This document shows positions 1 through 21,259 of a stretch of 64,000 nucleotides of DNA, piece after piece. Location of the stretch: NCBI GenBank assembly GCA_014526335.1, contig JACTAT010000002.1, positions 6,843,687 to 6,907,686 on the forward strand, read 5' to 3'. The number at the start of each line of letters is the position of its first letter. Within the stretch, counting starts at the first letter, position 1. The notes below the pieces were generated by a model. The model made no database searches. It was not told where the DNA came from and worked only from the letters and a program-made list of their open reading frames with translations. The position numbers and the translations under genes are program-made. The DNA comes from Chrysaora quinquecirrha. Taxonomy: Eukaryota; Cnidaria; Scyphozoa; Semaeostomeae; Pelagiidae.

Positions 1-9739
<9,739 letters not shown>

Positions 9740-10139
9740 CTTTTCATGCAGCTTTAGAGATTGCAGTTTTATTGACAGTTTTGGTTGTTTATGTAATGAA
9801 GCACATTCTGTTGTAACTAAAAGAGACTGTTTGAGATTTTTTCCCTTAGCACCCCAAATTGTAAAGACCGAATCACAAACGTACAATTTCTTGCAAAATA
9901 AGTTTGTTTTTAATGGATCCATCAATGTTTTAAGAATCCAGGAACGTCTGAATGCAGCAGTTTTAGAGTATACTGTGAATTTTAGTGTCCTGTAGGATTT
10001 GGTCAGCTAAGATTTGGATAACCAGCTAGTTTGAATTTGAATCTCTGTAAATGTTTAAGGTCATTTGGAGATGAAAAGTTATGTCCGTCTTTATGTGATG
10101 ATTTTGATTTTTTTCTTTTGGAAACATTCTTCAAATCCA
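9740..10139. other. 3' flank of PSMA2
   Basis: AT-rich sequence after the stop codon. It presumably contains the PSMA2 3' UTR. No AATAAA was singled out with confidence and no gene is seen. Confidence 0.4.
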
Positions 10140-11130
10140 TCCTTATCTTTTCTTTTTGTCGTAAAGTGTAGTTTAGTTTAGTTAAGTTTATTTCATTTTA
10201 CCTTTCCTTAATTTTACTTTGCTTTATTCTGGTTTACTTCGGTTTACTTTGGGTTGCTTTGGTTAACTTGAGTCTACTTTGGTCTACTTTGGGTTTACTC
10301 TGGTTAACTGTGGTTAACTTTGGCTTACTGTTATTAACTTTGGTGTACTGTGGTTTGCTTGATTTACTTTTTTGTTTACTTCAGTTTACTTTGGTTTACT
10401 CTGGTTTACTTCGGTTAACTTTGACCTGCTTTGGTTTACTTTGGTTTACTGTGGTTTACTTTGCCTTACTGTTGTTAACTTTGGTTTATTTTGGTTTTCT
10501 TGATTTACCTTTTGGTTTACGTTAGTTTACTTTGGTTTACTCTGGTTTAACTCGGTTTACTTTGGGATGCTTTTGTTGACTTGTGTTTAGTTTGGTCTAC
10601 TGTGGTTTACTGTGGCTTACTGTTATTAACTTTGGTTTACTGTGGTTTACTTGATTTACTTTTTTGTTTACTTCAGTTTACTTTGGTTTACTTTGGTTTA
10701 CTCTGGTTTACTTCGGTTTACTTTGACCTGCTCTGGTTTACTTTGGTTTACTGTGGTTTACTTTGCCTTAATGTTGTTAACTTTGGTTTATTTTAGTTTT
10801 TTGATTTACCTTTTGGTTTACGTTAGTTTACTTTGGTTTACTCTGGTTTAATTCGGTTTACTTTGGGATGCTTTGGTTGACTTGTGTTTAGATTGGTCTA
10901 CTTTGGTTTACTTTGATTTTCTGTGGCTTACTGTGGCTTACTGTTGTTAACTTTGGTTCACTGCTGTTTACTTTGGTTTGTTTTTGCTTTTGTTTACTTT
11001 AGGTAACTTTTTTCTCTGGTTTACTTTTGTTTCCTTTGGTTTACTTTGGTTTACTGTGGTTTACTTTGCCTTACTGAGTTAACTTCGGTTAACTTGAGTT
11101 TTCTTTGATCTACTTTGGTTTGTATAATTT
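10140..11130. repeat. TTTACTTTGG minisatellite, main array with ~0.3 kb higher-order copy
   Basis: About 1 kb of 10-bp units (GGTTTACTTT, GGTTTACTGT, CGGTTTACTT). Longer segments are themselves repeated. TTATTAACTTTGG..GATTTACTTTTTTGT occurs at 10331 and 10623 (292 bp apart), and TGATTTACCTTTTGGTTTAC at 10501 and 10802 (301 bp apart). The array therefore grew partly by duplicating blocks of about 0.3 kb. The ORFs of 69-88 aa inside are repeat artefacts. Confidence 0.85.
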
Positions 11131-11411
11131 TGCAGAAAACGTTCGGCAGTAAAGCAGTTTAAGCAATGTTTGCAACACTCAGATCCTAGAATCATAAACT
11201 GGGCCAACTGGTTTGTCAAACCATTCACCGTATAAATACCAAAATGTCAGAATGTTATACTAAGTTATCCAAGAATACTTTATCGTCATCAATTTATTGC
11301 TTATACCAATGCCAATAATTCTAAAATCTCCAAACTCCTGATTAATTTAGATTCAATTTCCACATAAATGTCCATTAATTTAAAGTTCTCTAGTTTAATG
11401 TTATTGAGTCG

Positions 11412-14400
11412 CTACGATGCTTTGAAGCATTTGCATCCATCAGGTATAACGATGCTCTCCAAATTCCACCGTCTGCAGTCTGTGTTAGGCCTCCTTTGGA
11501 AGTATATTCGTCTTCTTTGAGTTATGCAATCACATTTTCCATCTTTGCTGACGGGGTATCCTCTGGGGCCTAATGCATTCTTACACGACAATGTTGTTAC
11601 CGATGCTGGATAGAACTGATCTGTCGACTGATAATAATCTTGAAAATACAATTCTTGTTTCGCCTCATCGCATGGATTTGTGTGGTATATTTCTTTTTTA
11701 TGGTAAACTTGGGTCTGTTTCGGCAATCTACAGAGTAAGATGAAAAATAAGTTAAATTCTTCACAGTGCATTACCTATTTTCGCCCTAAGCTCAAGACCG
11801 TTGGAAGGCATCTCAGATTGGGGGGGTGGGCTGAACAACTGAAAAGTACTTGATGACGTAATGATTTTACGACGTCATACTATTGTTTTCAAAGTTATTG
11901 GGGGGCTCGAGCCCCCCTCCCAGTCCCCCTGATTTTACGGCCCTGAGACTTATTACCTGAGTCGTTATTTTCTGACCGCATTTTTCCGACCAACCTAACA
12001 AAACAAACTAACATCAGAGAAAAATAAACTCAAAAAATTGAAGGCAGGTGCCCTGCCCTATCACATCAACAGCTCGAGCGTCACTCAAACACATAACACG
12101 CGGGTACATTTTCGAATCGACCCCCGTCAAGAAATTTCGGCACTAAGCGACATTCTTCGTTGAAAACGGCGTCTTTCGTCCTTGTGGTCGATCTAAAGCG
12201 AAGTCTCAGAGATTAAAGGCGATAATCTTATGCTCATCTCTGCCACTGTTTCTAAATTTAAAGCTAGTGGACAACTTTGCTGCTTCACAGCTAAAGATTA
12301 TTATTCGGCCAGACAAAGGCACAATCTGGCTGTGTGACGTCACTGACCACAGATGCAAACAAAGTTTGCATCAAAGCGAGGCAGTTCTCTTAATGAGCTT
12401 CGCATTGCTGATAAATAACATGTTCGTAGATGATTTTTGAAGGAACGCAAACTCAAAGCATAGTAACTAGAAAGAGACTGGTTAGGAAGGCCGAGCCTCA
12501 AACAATAGTATCACGTGGTATAACTTGCAAAGTTCAATATTTCGGGTCACGTGACGAGGAACCTGCATCGAGTTTTTGGTGAACATGGCGGAGGCGGAAT
12601 ACGAGTTTGATCTGGAACAGTTACCTTTCGATTTTGATGAGCCATTACATATCGCTGAATCTTTAAACCTTGAGGAAGTATCCATGAAATTTATTGCTGA
12701 TGAAGATGTTTCCGAACTCATCGGCGCAAGCAATTTTCCTTGCTCTTTTTGTGCCAAGGTTTGCAAGTCCAGGAGAGGCCTAAAACTCCATACGCAGTAT
12801 AAGCATAATGAAGGCGTCGATGATGTTGATGAGGATGTTGAAAGTAAGCCTTATTTTGATAACAATGACTTTGAGCTTATTCTAAAAACATTAAATAGTA
12901 ATCTTTCTGCTTCAGAGTTATACTCTGAGGAATTTTTACGTGCAATGCCGTCAACAATTCCTTCGAACTCGCCACTGCCATCAATGAGTTGATGTCAAAA
13001 CAATTTTTTCCGGGAAGAAGCATGACTTCGAAAATTTTACACCTACTATGGAAAAATTTTATCCAGCTCGTCAGTATTTTTCCACGATTACAACGAAGGT
13101 ATGGCAAATTTCTTTTTGGTGAAGCTTGCTACAGAAATTCTGGCTTTTGCAAAAAGAAAGTTGGAAAAGTTGCCTGATCCGGAAGAAAATCAGTCTGGAA
13201 CTTCACATGAGGTTAATATACCTAATCAAGAACTGGGACCATTGGCTTATGTAGTGGGTTCAGTCATTTCAACAATTTACAGGAAAGCAGCATTTGGAAA
13301 AGTTCAACACGCTGCTTGGAAAGAGCAGGTAAAGAGCTTGTGCTTGAACACACTTCGTTCTTCCACGGACAATGCTTACATAAGTGAAGTGGACAGAGGA
13401 GGTTTGTGGACACCATCTACAAAACTGGTTGGTTTAATAGAAAACATAGAAATTAAATTTCGAAAAAGCCAAAACAGTTGAAAAGACCAAAAGTTTCCAG
13501 TATGCGAACTACAAAACATCTGTTTGGAAAATGAAACCACTCAATCAATTTGGGGCTCAATCATATCAGAGCATGAACATTGTCAAATTAATGATGAGTG
13601 CAGCATGACCTTGTTGGATAAAATTATCAAAATGTATATTCGTATACGATGTTTCTCTCACACTAAAGATTTGTGGAAAAAGCATTTAAATGAAAAGAGT
13701 TTAGAAAAAAAACAAAAAGCTTTGCGGAAATCTTTAAAAAAGAAAGAGGGAGAAAAAGAAAAGTGAAAAGAAATTTGACAATTTTTATTTCATAATAAAA
13801 GACCTCCTCAGATATAATTGGTTTGTTTTCTCACTTCAAGTCACTTTACCATACTCTTGGGAAAATCATCTGTATTGTTTTTCTAACATTTTGTGCCATC
13901 CAAAATTGTGCCATGAATGCAAAAAGTAGTAATATAATACTAAAACTGGTAGTAGGACACCAAAATTGGTAGTTTTTTTTAAAATTTGGTTTGTAATCTT
14001 CGAAACTCCAAGTTCTAAGGAGGCACTTGAGTATGTTTGTACAATATTAATAATAATAATAATATAATAATAATGATATTATTGCTATTATTATTATTAT
14101 TATTAGTATATTATTATTTTCATATTTTATGGTTGATATCAGAACACGAACAAAATAAATAAATGAAGACATTTTTCTTTGCAATGAGTCAAGTCATGGT
14201 GTTACTTATTTTGGATTTTAGACAAAAAAAATTGTTCGAAGGGGTATAGAAGGTCAATCCTCCAAATTCAAGTTTGCCCTTGGGTATGACTTTAAGAAAT
14301 AATTATGATTTTCTGTTGTAAGGACTTTGAGAAATAACTCAACTAATAACTTACTTTTCTCTGGTGCACCGGTACTAGACATGAAGTTTTCATTAATAGC

Positions 14401-17400
14401 TGCAAAAGCTGTATAGTAATTACAAACAATGTTCTTCAATATACTTTTCTGATGTCTAGTAGTTGTTTGGGTTATTCTTCCTGGGCTGTTTTCTTGGAAG
14501 ACTTTCATCTGAAATAGTGTCCCATTTTTTGGCTTGCTTCCCCCTAACATTTCCCCTTGGTGCAATGGTTCTTTGCATATTTATTATCTGGTCATTATAA
14601 CCAAACTCAACTGCTGATGGATTATCCGATCTTCGTCCATGGCTCCTTTGATAACCAAAATATTCTTCCACGACATCCTGCATAAATCTTTCAGTGAGGA
14701 CATATTTCAATCCACTGTTCAACAAAAACTGAATCAACTTGACGATTGAAGGTACTGTAATTTTAAAACCTTCAAATGTTTGTTGAGAGATAAACATTTT
14801 TGACTTGTCTTCTTTTGAAAATTCGCCTGCTCTTCTTTCAATGCTGGCATGCCAATCTTCAAAGTATCGAGGAAAACATCAGTCATCCAACTTAATCGAG
14901 AATCATTTGTAGACGTGTATGGTTTTATATTTGGATTTCTTTTCTTTGAAATTCTGTGGTAGATCTCACATTGCACATGTCAAAAAAGTCATTCATATTT
15001 TGGCAGAGCTTGGCGGTTTCATTTGCCTCCCCACTTGGAAAAAAAATGCTGCAGAGCAAGAGACATAGATTTGCTAAGAACCTGGACAGCATATGAAACT
15101 CTCATTTTGCCAAATGGAGTTACGTTTATATGATCTGGCCCAATTTTCAGCAAACGATGCAGACCACATTCCATATCTTTGGCATAAGCTCCAGATATAT
15201 GGCTCCACAAAAGTGTTTTACCATCATTCCACATTAGTCTCTTCGAATTCTCGGAATAGCCAGATGATAGCAAACAGTTTCTTGTCGTCTTTATAAGATG
15301 TGGTACATCTGATACGAAATATATTTTTCTTGATGGCGCAGCCAAGTTAGTGGTATAATGTACTGTGGCTGGTTGACTTTCTGTATTTACCATATCTTCT
15401 TCTGCTTGCAAAAATTTGTGCATTTTAAAAAATTTTCTGTTCTGTGAAGCCCCGTCACTTACAGTAAAGATGACCTTTAGATTCAACTGCAACTCCAAAA
15501 TGAAGACAGCATCCCAAAACAATGGCCATAATTGAAAAGATGTTACTCCAGAAGAACCAGTAAGGTAATAGCTCAGCACTGTCTTCAAGGAGGAGCAAAC
15601 ACCGCGCACCAGGAACACAAGAACATGTGTAGCAAATTGACCTTGATCTTCAAACGAAACAAAGTCAACCAATGGGTCACCGAGATCAACATATCCCACA
15701 AGATCTCCTGATGTTTTATTAAAAACAAGGCCACTGGATATCTTCATTTCATCAAAAATGATACCAACAAATCTTTCCATGTCTGGTATTTTCAATGCAT
15801 CCCTCCGCAACCTCTCAATATTTCCGGTACTAATACCAGGTCTTGGAGTGAATGCATGTTTGTAATTACGTAGGCAGCGCTGGCTTGGTAAAATCAAAAC
15901 CTCTGAAAGCTCATCATAAGCACTGGAGCTCTTAGCTTGGATTGACAAACAAAATCTTATAAATTGTGGATGATATCTTCTACCTTTAGATGGCATTGCA
16001 CACAGCTTTTGCTGTTGCTCCCAAATTAACTTCATGTGGGGTGAAATTTGAAGAGGTGACTGCTCAAAAATTTTTGTTATGTCTCCTTGAATCTCATCAC
16101 TAAGGTTACAGCCTTGTTCATCAATCTCCTTTTTCAATTTATCTATCTTTTGTTGAAGCTGCATACACTGGAGGCGTCCATGTTGAACAGATGCAACTAA
16201 CTTTTCTTTACTGCAAGACGAAAGTGGTGCATTTTTTTTGGCTGGTTCTGCCTTTTTCTTTGAACTTGCAGCAATTTGTTTATATCTATGTGTAGCCAAT
16301 GACTTGCATGGATTGCAACAATTTTCATCATCTTTAAAAAGTATGACCAAACAATCTTTGCTTCTTAATGTAGTTTTAGAAGAGAACGGAGGTCCATCTG
16401 TGTCAAGAATTGGCTTGAATGGTATACAATGGCTTATTGTGTTAACACTTGCTAGTTCAGTTGAAATACCCTTGCAGACCAATGAACTGTTTATTTTTGA
16501 AATGATAACTTTGATGGTATTTTCTCCTATATCTGGCAAACTCTTACTTGGTAAACGCCAACCATAATAAAAACATGTCATTGACAAATCTTTGAAAACA
16601 CTTAAAGAAAACTTTGGAATCGGTGACCATGAATCATGTAAAAGTAAATCCACTTTGTTTTCAAGAAATTCTATTTTCCATGGGTCCAGTATCGTCTTTT
16701 TAACTCCTTGCAAAAATGATGAAAATGATAAATATCCAGTTTTGGATTCATAATTCCCAAACCTTCGATCTGGCACTCTCCTGGGTACTGGAAGCTCATC
16801 TTCTCCTTTATCAAACGATTTTTTTGGCAAGTTTTTGCAAGGAACTGAACCAAGTCGAAGAGTCTTTCTTTTAGTAAATTGGTCTATGTCTTCGGGATCG
16901 AAATGCAATTCACACAGGTAAAATGAGTTATTGTCAAATTGTCTACTAAGGTCAGCATCCTTCACCCGCGTTCGACATACAATTTTTATCCATTCTTCTC
17001 TGGCTTTCAATTTTTTTGCCTTGGTTTCATCGCTGTCATTTTTCCCCACTGTTGGTATTTTAAAGAAAGATACTTTAACTACATCGCAATCTGCCCTTTG
17101 GTTTCTCTTGTTTGTGCCTCTGTTATTAAAACAGTTAAAAAACCCACAATTTTCACCCGGCATAACAACCGAACCTTCCTTCTTCTTCGCCACTCCAAAT
17201 TTAGGCCCGAAATCTTGATGCAGGTTCCTCGTCACGTGACCGTTAGAAAACGAGAACAATAAGTTCCTGTGTTTTAAAACAATAGGATTCCTAACCAGTC
17301 TCTTCTAGTTACTATGCTCAAAGCAAAATAGGGGCTTGTCTACAGAAATTCGGTAGTATTAAGCGATTCCATTAGAACACCAATCAATGCAGCTGAGAAC

Positions 17401-20314
17401 AGACTTGAGTGAAGATGAAGGTGAAGGTGAAATGGTGTATTTAGCGCCAATCTGTAGGATCTCAGTAGTAAATTAACTAATCGACACCTCCACCTTGACT
17501 CTTGACTGTGACGCTTCCGTAGCTGGGGCTCTAACCCCGACGTGGGTGAGCTTATGACACCACAAGCCAGCTGGATTCAGCCACGACGCCACAGCACCTT
17601 TAAGTGTGCTTCAAGTGCACAAGGTTGCTTGTAAATAAGGCATGTATGTATTTGGGGGCAGCGGTCTAAAAATGATGGATGCAGAGGACAGTTCAGTAAA
17701 CATCATTCAGCTGCATTCAGAGGTATTTCAGTAAACTGCTGTATACGATTCATTAGGCGGGGAAGACAATTCTTTAGGAAGGGGGGAAAAGCTGGGGGGC
17801 TCTTATTTTGAAGGGGAACGAGCTATAATTTCTCATGGGTGGAGTAAGGGAGAACGGACCCTGAACAAAGCCTCGAAACAACAATGCAGTGAAATCTCCA
17901 TCAACAGAAATCTCAATACAGCGGACACCTCCAAACAGCGGACAGATATTCTCGTCCCAAAAGTCATTTCTTTGTAAAAAAAAAACCGCAATGCAGCGGA
18001 AATTTCTAGAAAGGACAATTACATTGATCGCACGCCTTTGATATCTATTTCGTTGTATTCGCTTCCTCAAAAAAGTTACCGACACCCCACCGACACTTGC
18101 TCCTAATTTCACGTTCGATATTCCAAATTATGCTATTTTCGCGTTTTCCGAATCCAGGTGTTAAAAGAACCAGTTGACTGGGTAATAAAAATTTTGAAAT
18201 CATATCCACAATAAAACTGTCTTTTAATGCTAATTGGACAGTTATTAATTTCCGCGACTATCTTTCCTCGTCATTGCTGCTAATTAGAACTAATTCATCA
18301 AATAATATATTGTCGATATAAATGACAGAACAGTGAAAATAAAACAGATTTCCGTCAGGAAAGAAAGTACGACGTGGCCAAACGGTGGAAATCTTGTTTG
18401 ACGAGCAAATTTGTGTTTCACCAGCGATGTCTGATCGTTTTGCATTACCTAAATAGCCTTACCTTACCTTGAAAAGTTTCTGAGATTCAAAAAAATTAAC
18501 TCCGTTGGCTCCATGTTTCTAGCGCAAAAAAGCGCTTGTTTACAAAAGCGGATAGAAAATTTCCGCTTTACCTTCGTGAGCGTGAACGTTTTCACACCAC
18601 CCCGCCACAAAGTTGTAGGTTTTTTTGCGTTTCCGCGAGGAAAAGATGCCGAACCGGAAATTTTTTCTCAGTTTTCGCTGAAAAGCGGATCTTCTTCACT
18701 CTTTATTTACTCGAAAAGGGGACAGTTTGTTAGGTCAACAGGATGAACAAAAACAAAAACAACAACTGATTATTATGAATGGGAAATTTCGGTTAAGGCC
18801 AGTCGGTTTTGAAACCGTTGGAAATTGTCTCCAGGACAAGATCAAAATGAGGCCCCATGAGTATTACGGATATGGTTGTTTTCAGAAAAAAGAGACGAGG
18901 GATAATTCTAGAGAAAATAAAGGGTACACGGAATATTTTTTGTGAAATTCTGTAAAAAGGAGATAAAACATACAGGGGGTAAGTGATATGTTTAGAAAAA
19001 TGGTACGAGATATGGGGTATTCTGAGCCCCCCCCTTATAAGGCCCCCAGAATCACACTAAACCCGCTTAGAAAAACTCTCTTCGTAAATCTCTAAAGTCT
19101 CCGATTCTTTTCGATGAGAGTACACGTGAGTCAATAACCAAATCGAATTAATGAAAAGACGTGTAAAACAGTTTCATTGTACATAAAGAAGATTGTAGCC
19201 GGAATTTAAGAAACTTTGCTTTTATCCTTCTTAAAGGGTCTTTGTATCTTAATCTTACTAAAAATTCATGCCTGAAATCGTTCACGTTATTTAACGTTCT
19301 CGTGCGTTCTCAGCGACTTCTAGCGTCAGATAGATAAGCTCTTTCATTATTTTTCAAAAACACATGAATACTGCTTAGCTATGACCAGTGATTTAGAATA
19401 GAAAGTTGTTGGTAGAATTTTTGATTTCTTGTTAGTGCATTAGAGAAACACTTGCTCCAATTTATCGTTGAAAAGCGTGTTTTGTTCAGAAGTCAAGTTC
19501 TGTCTGCAGAAGTTTTTGGAGAGTTGGTTTTTTCTGAGAAAACTTTGATTTTTCTTCAAGAGAAGTATTGACAGGGCAAAGTATGTAATGAAGGCTTTTT
19601 CAATTTTCCAGTGATTTAAGGAATGAAGTTGTTCTTAGTGTTTCTAGAGCTATATTATACAACGTAAAGAACTTTTACTGCTGCGACTGTCACTAAGAAG
19701 AAAATTTGGGCAAATAAGTTCCAAAAAAACCTTTAGTTTCCTGAGGGTCGGTGAAAATGATAAGAGAGTTCCATAAGAGGTTTTTAATTCTCTGTGTAAG
19801 AGCTCAAGATAAATGTTTTGTAAAGATTTTGATGATTTTTATACAAGTTTTCTGCTATATAGTTAGTTTTTTAGACAAAAATTAATATAACATTAGTCCA
19901 AAACCCAAGACAGTTTAAAACCTCGCTAAAAACGTGGTTTCATAGTAACAAATTCGCTCGCTCTTTTTTCCACCAAATGATTATCTAATGCAACCTCTGA
20001 AGTTGCTTCATGTTAGTCTGTATTAGTGTGGCATCAATATCGTAAAAACTAACATTAAATAGAACATACAATATTATAAAATACAAAGACGCAGAATAGG
20101 AAAGACGGCTTGTGCTCCTAACTTCTCTGAAAAATAACAAAAAAACTCACTTTTTCTCCTTCCGTGGCATGTTGATGATCTTCTCCACTTCATGTAAAAT
20201 ACTTTTGATTTTCGATATAGATTTGCTCGTAGATGAAGATGATTGACTAAAACCAAGCATCATATACAGCAACATCATGACATAGATAATCTTTGAAAGA
20301 TAGAGAAACTTCAT
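11412..20314 (-). CDS. IL-17-like secreted cystine-knot protein A (proposed two-exon model)
   Basis: Exon 2 (11412-11727) is the well-supported part. It follows a pyrimidine-rich acceptor (TCTTACTCTGTAG) and encodes about 104 residues with seven cysteines. The pattern is C-ITQRRR-(x)-RRP-x3-C-x13-C-K-C near the C-terminus. That resembles the end of IL-17 family cytokines (LxRRxPxxC, then a hydrophobic strand and GCxC). Proposed exon 1 (20151-20314) begins MKFLYLSKIIYVMMLLYM, a clear signal peptide, and ends in a GTGAGT donor in the phase exon 2 needs. Paralogue B (30688-31811) has the same exon layout and the same phase-2 intron. Joined length is about 159 aa. The intron would be 8.4 kb and holds a whole P-like transposon. 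Expected role is a secreted immune or epithelial ligand, by family analogy only. Alternatives are another cystine-knot family, or a start at the in-frame Met at 11771. Exon linkage is inference. Confidence 0.5.
12585..13766 (+). pseudogene. Decayed second gene of the P-like element (C2H2 finger, acidic N-terminus)
   Basis: Starts at the ATG at 12585 (MAEAEYEFDLEQLPFDFDE), just inside the subterminal repeat. An acidic stretch leads to one C2H2 finger (PCSFCAKVCKSRRGLKLH, then KH), residues about 50-70. The frame breaks near 12940. Reading continues in another frame as ELATAINELMSKQFFPGR, shifts again before 13101 and resumes at KLATEILAFAKRK. It hits one in-frame stop at 13479-13481 and ends in a lysine-rich tail at 13764. 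The segment LGPLAYVVGSVIS..RGGLWTPS resembles the GG[LI]..PS block that follows the catalytic core in THAP9/P-type transposases. The encoded factor may therefore complement the other gene; that is inference. At least two frameshifts and one stop indicate a pseudogene. Confidence 0.65.
14046..14112. repeat. AAT/ATT microsatellite
   Basis: TAATAATAATAATAT followed by its inverse ATTATTATTATTA, forming an AT-rich palindromic tract between the two convergent genes of the P-like element. Confidence 0.7.
14456..17163 (-). pseudogene. THAP-domain P-element-type transposase, frameshifted
   Basis: The long frame is open upstream to 17259, but the natural start is the Met at 17163 (MPGENCGFFNCFNNR). 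A THAP zinc finger begins right there, as is usual. The finger is C-x4-C, then EEWIKIVC, then YLCELHFDPEDI (C-x2-H) and the closing GSVPCKN block, residues about 3-100. A coiled segment follows (KIDKLKKEIDEQ), then the P-transposase core: FVGIIFDEMKIS, FTVSDGASQNRKFF and VSDVPHLIKTTRNCL. The long frame stops at 15019. Homologous reading goes on in other frames: NETAKLCQNMNDFF, then STNDSRLSWMTDVFLDTLK, then TFEGFKITVPSIVKLI and ERFMQDVVEEYFGYQR (the family's C-terminal block) down to about 14456. At least three frameshifts make it inactive as assembled. The DNA-binding and catalytic order matches P/THAP9 transposases. Confidence 0.85.
17325..20150. other. Repeat-rich DNA between the P-like element and the proposed exon 1
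   Basis: Holds a SINE copy (17410-17600) and a stretch with 'CAATACAGCGGACACCTCC' (17860-18010) that looks like an end of a pogo/Tigger-type element. It also has a fragment of MITE family A (about 18373-18445, ACGTGGCCAAACGG..) and unassigned AT-rich DNA. Small ORFs here show no family features. If the IL-17-like model A is right, all of it is intronic. Confidence 0.4.
17410..17600 (-). mobile_element. tRNA-derived SINE, copy 2
   Basis: On the minus strand from 17600: GGTGCTGTGGCGTCGTGGCT, then AATCCAGCTGG (A-box region), GGGGTTAGAGCCCCAGC (B-box region), then the shared body with TTAGTTAATTTACTACTGAG and CACCATTTCACCTTCACC. It has the same architecture as the copies at 37370 and 50041. Confidence 0.7.
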
Positions 20315-21259
20315 TGTAAGAATCGTCTCTTTGTGATTTCTTCCTCTTAAGAGCTGTTCTGCATCGTCTTAGTGAAGTTTCTGATGTTTTATTGCCTAGG
20401 AGGGCTGTTGTTTAATCCCCTTAACACGGGGGATTGTATGGTTATATGCGTGGCTAAACCTCGTGTTTTGCAAATAACCGTCGTGTCTATGACGCTCTCT
20501 ATACCGAAACATATGCCTCTTGACTTTTTCTAAGTTGCTTGCTTAAATATACTAAAAACATCTTGCGTTCTTCCCAGAAACCTATGGTGGCCAATATTTT
20601 ATGCTAATTTCCCGTGTCAAAAACAAGAACGAAGCGCTCTTGATATCACGAAACAACTCGATTTCTAATACACGTGGCGCTGGGCAGATGATTTGTCGAT
20701 CATTTTAACGCTTTTTCATTCTGCTGTTCATAAAACTCCCTCGTTAGAAGAAAAAATTAACCCAGCTTACTATAATTACATGTCACAAAAGGTGTGCTCA
20801 TAGAATCGTTTATCAGTTGTACACATTTGAAAATATAACGGCTGAGACAGATTGTAAGATATTTTAGATGAGCTTAGTATTAAAATCTGCTTAGGTGTGT
20901 TTAAAAACGTATACATTGAGTAGAATATGTCACTCATTGAAAAATAGCTGAACTCAAGGAAACAAAATGACTGATTAATAGTTAAACGAATTTAAAATGC
21001 CTGGCAGTCAAAATCCATCTAGAACCTATACCCCCTACGAAAAAAACCAAGATTTAAATAAGACAACATGGGGAATCATAAAGTGAACCTTTGAATGTCT
21101 ACGCAGATCGCAAAACTGAAGTTTTTGCCACATGTTATGGTAAACTATGCTTGTAGAGCATAAATTTATTTATAGGACGCTTCTGCCAAGAATTTGACAT
21201 GAAGGCTTTTTTAGTACAATATGAGATAGAGGGCCGAGAAAACTGCCCAGATAAAGGCA
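20315..21259. other. Gene-free AT-rich stretch 5' of the proposed IL-17-like exon 1
   Basis: No ORF, repeat array or transposon end is recognised here. The part next to 20314 would contain the promoter and 5' UTR if the exon 1 call is right. Confidence 0.3.

Larger units (their letters stand above)
12459..17316. mobile_element. P-superfamily DNA transposon with two convergent genes
   Basis: Ends are terminal inverted repeats. 12459-12488 begins CATAGTAACTAGAA and continues GAGACTGGTTAGGAA. 17288-17316 is its inverse, with one indel. A perfect 7-bp direct repeat, CTCAAAG, flanks the ends (12452-12458 and 17317-17323); known P elements make 8-bp duplications. A second inverted pair of 25 bp, GGTCACGTGACGAGGAACCT.., lies subterminally (12545-12569 and 17217-17241), recalling the internal inverted repeats of P elements. 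Inside are a minus-strand THAP/P transposase and a plus-strand C2H2-containing gene, meeting tail to tail around an AT-rich middle (13.8-14.2 kb). Both genes are frameshifted, so the copy is probably dead. It lies in the proposed intron of IL-17-like gene A. Confidence 0.85.

Noticed and set aside
10259..10851. Three ORFs of 69-88 aa rich in Leu, Val, Tyr and Phe that look membrane-like.
   Set aside because: They are produced by the 10-bp minisatellite, overlap in two frames and have no conserved motif.
11728..11771. In-frame Met start for IL-17-like A at 11771 (MHCEEFNLFFILLCR).
   Set aside because: A good pyrimidine-rich acceptor at 11728-11729 and the two-exon layout of paralogue B favour splicing. 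It is kept only as an alternative.
18481..18515. Minus-strand ATG exon candidate MEPTELIFLNLRNFS with a GTAAGG donor and phase 2, as an alternative first exon for IL-17-like gene A.
   Set aside because: It has no signal peptide, whereas the candidate at 20151-20314 has a strong one and an equally good donor.
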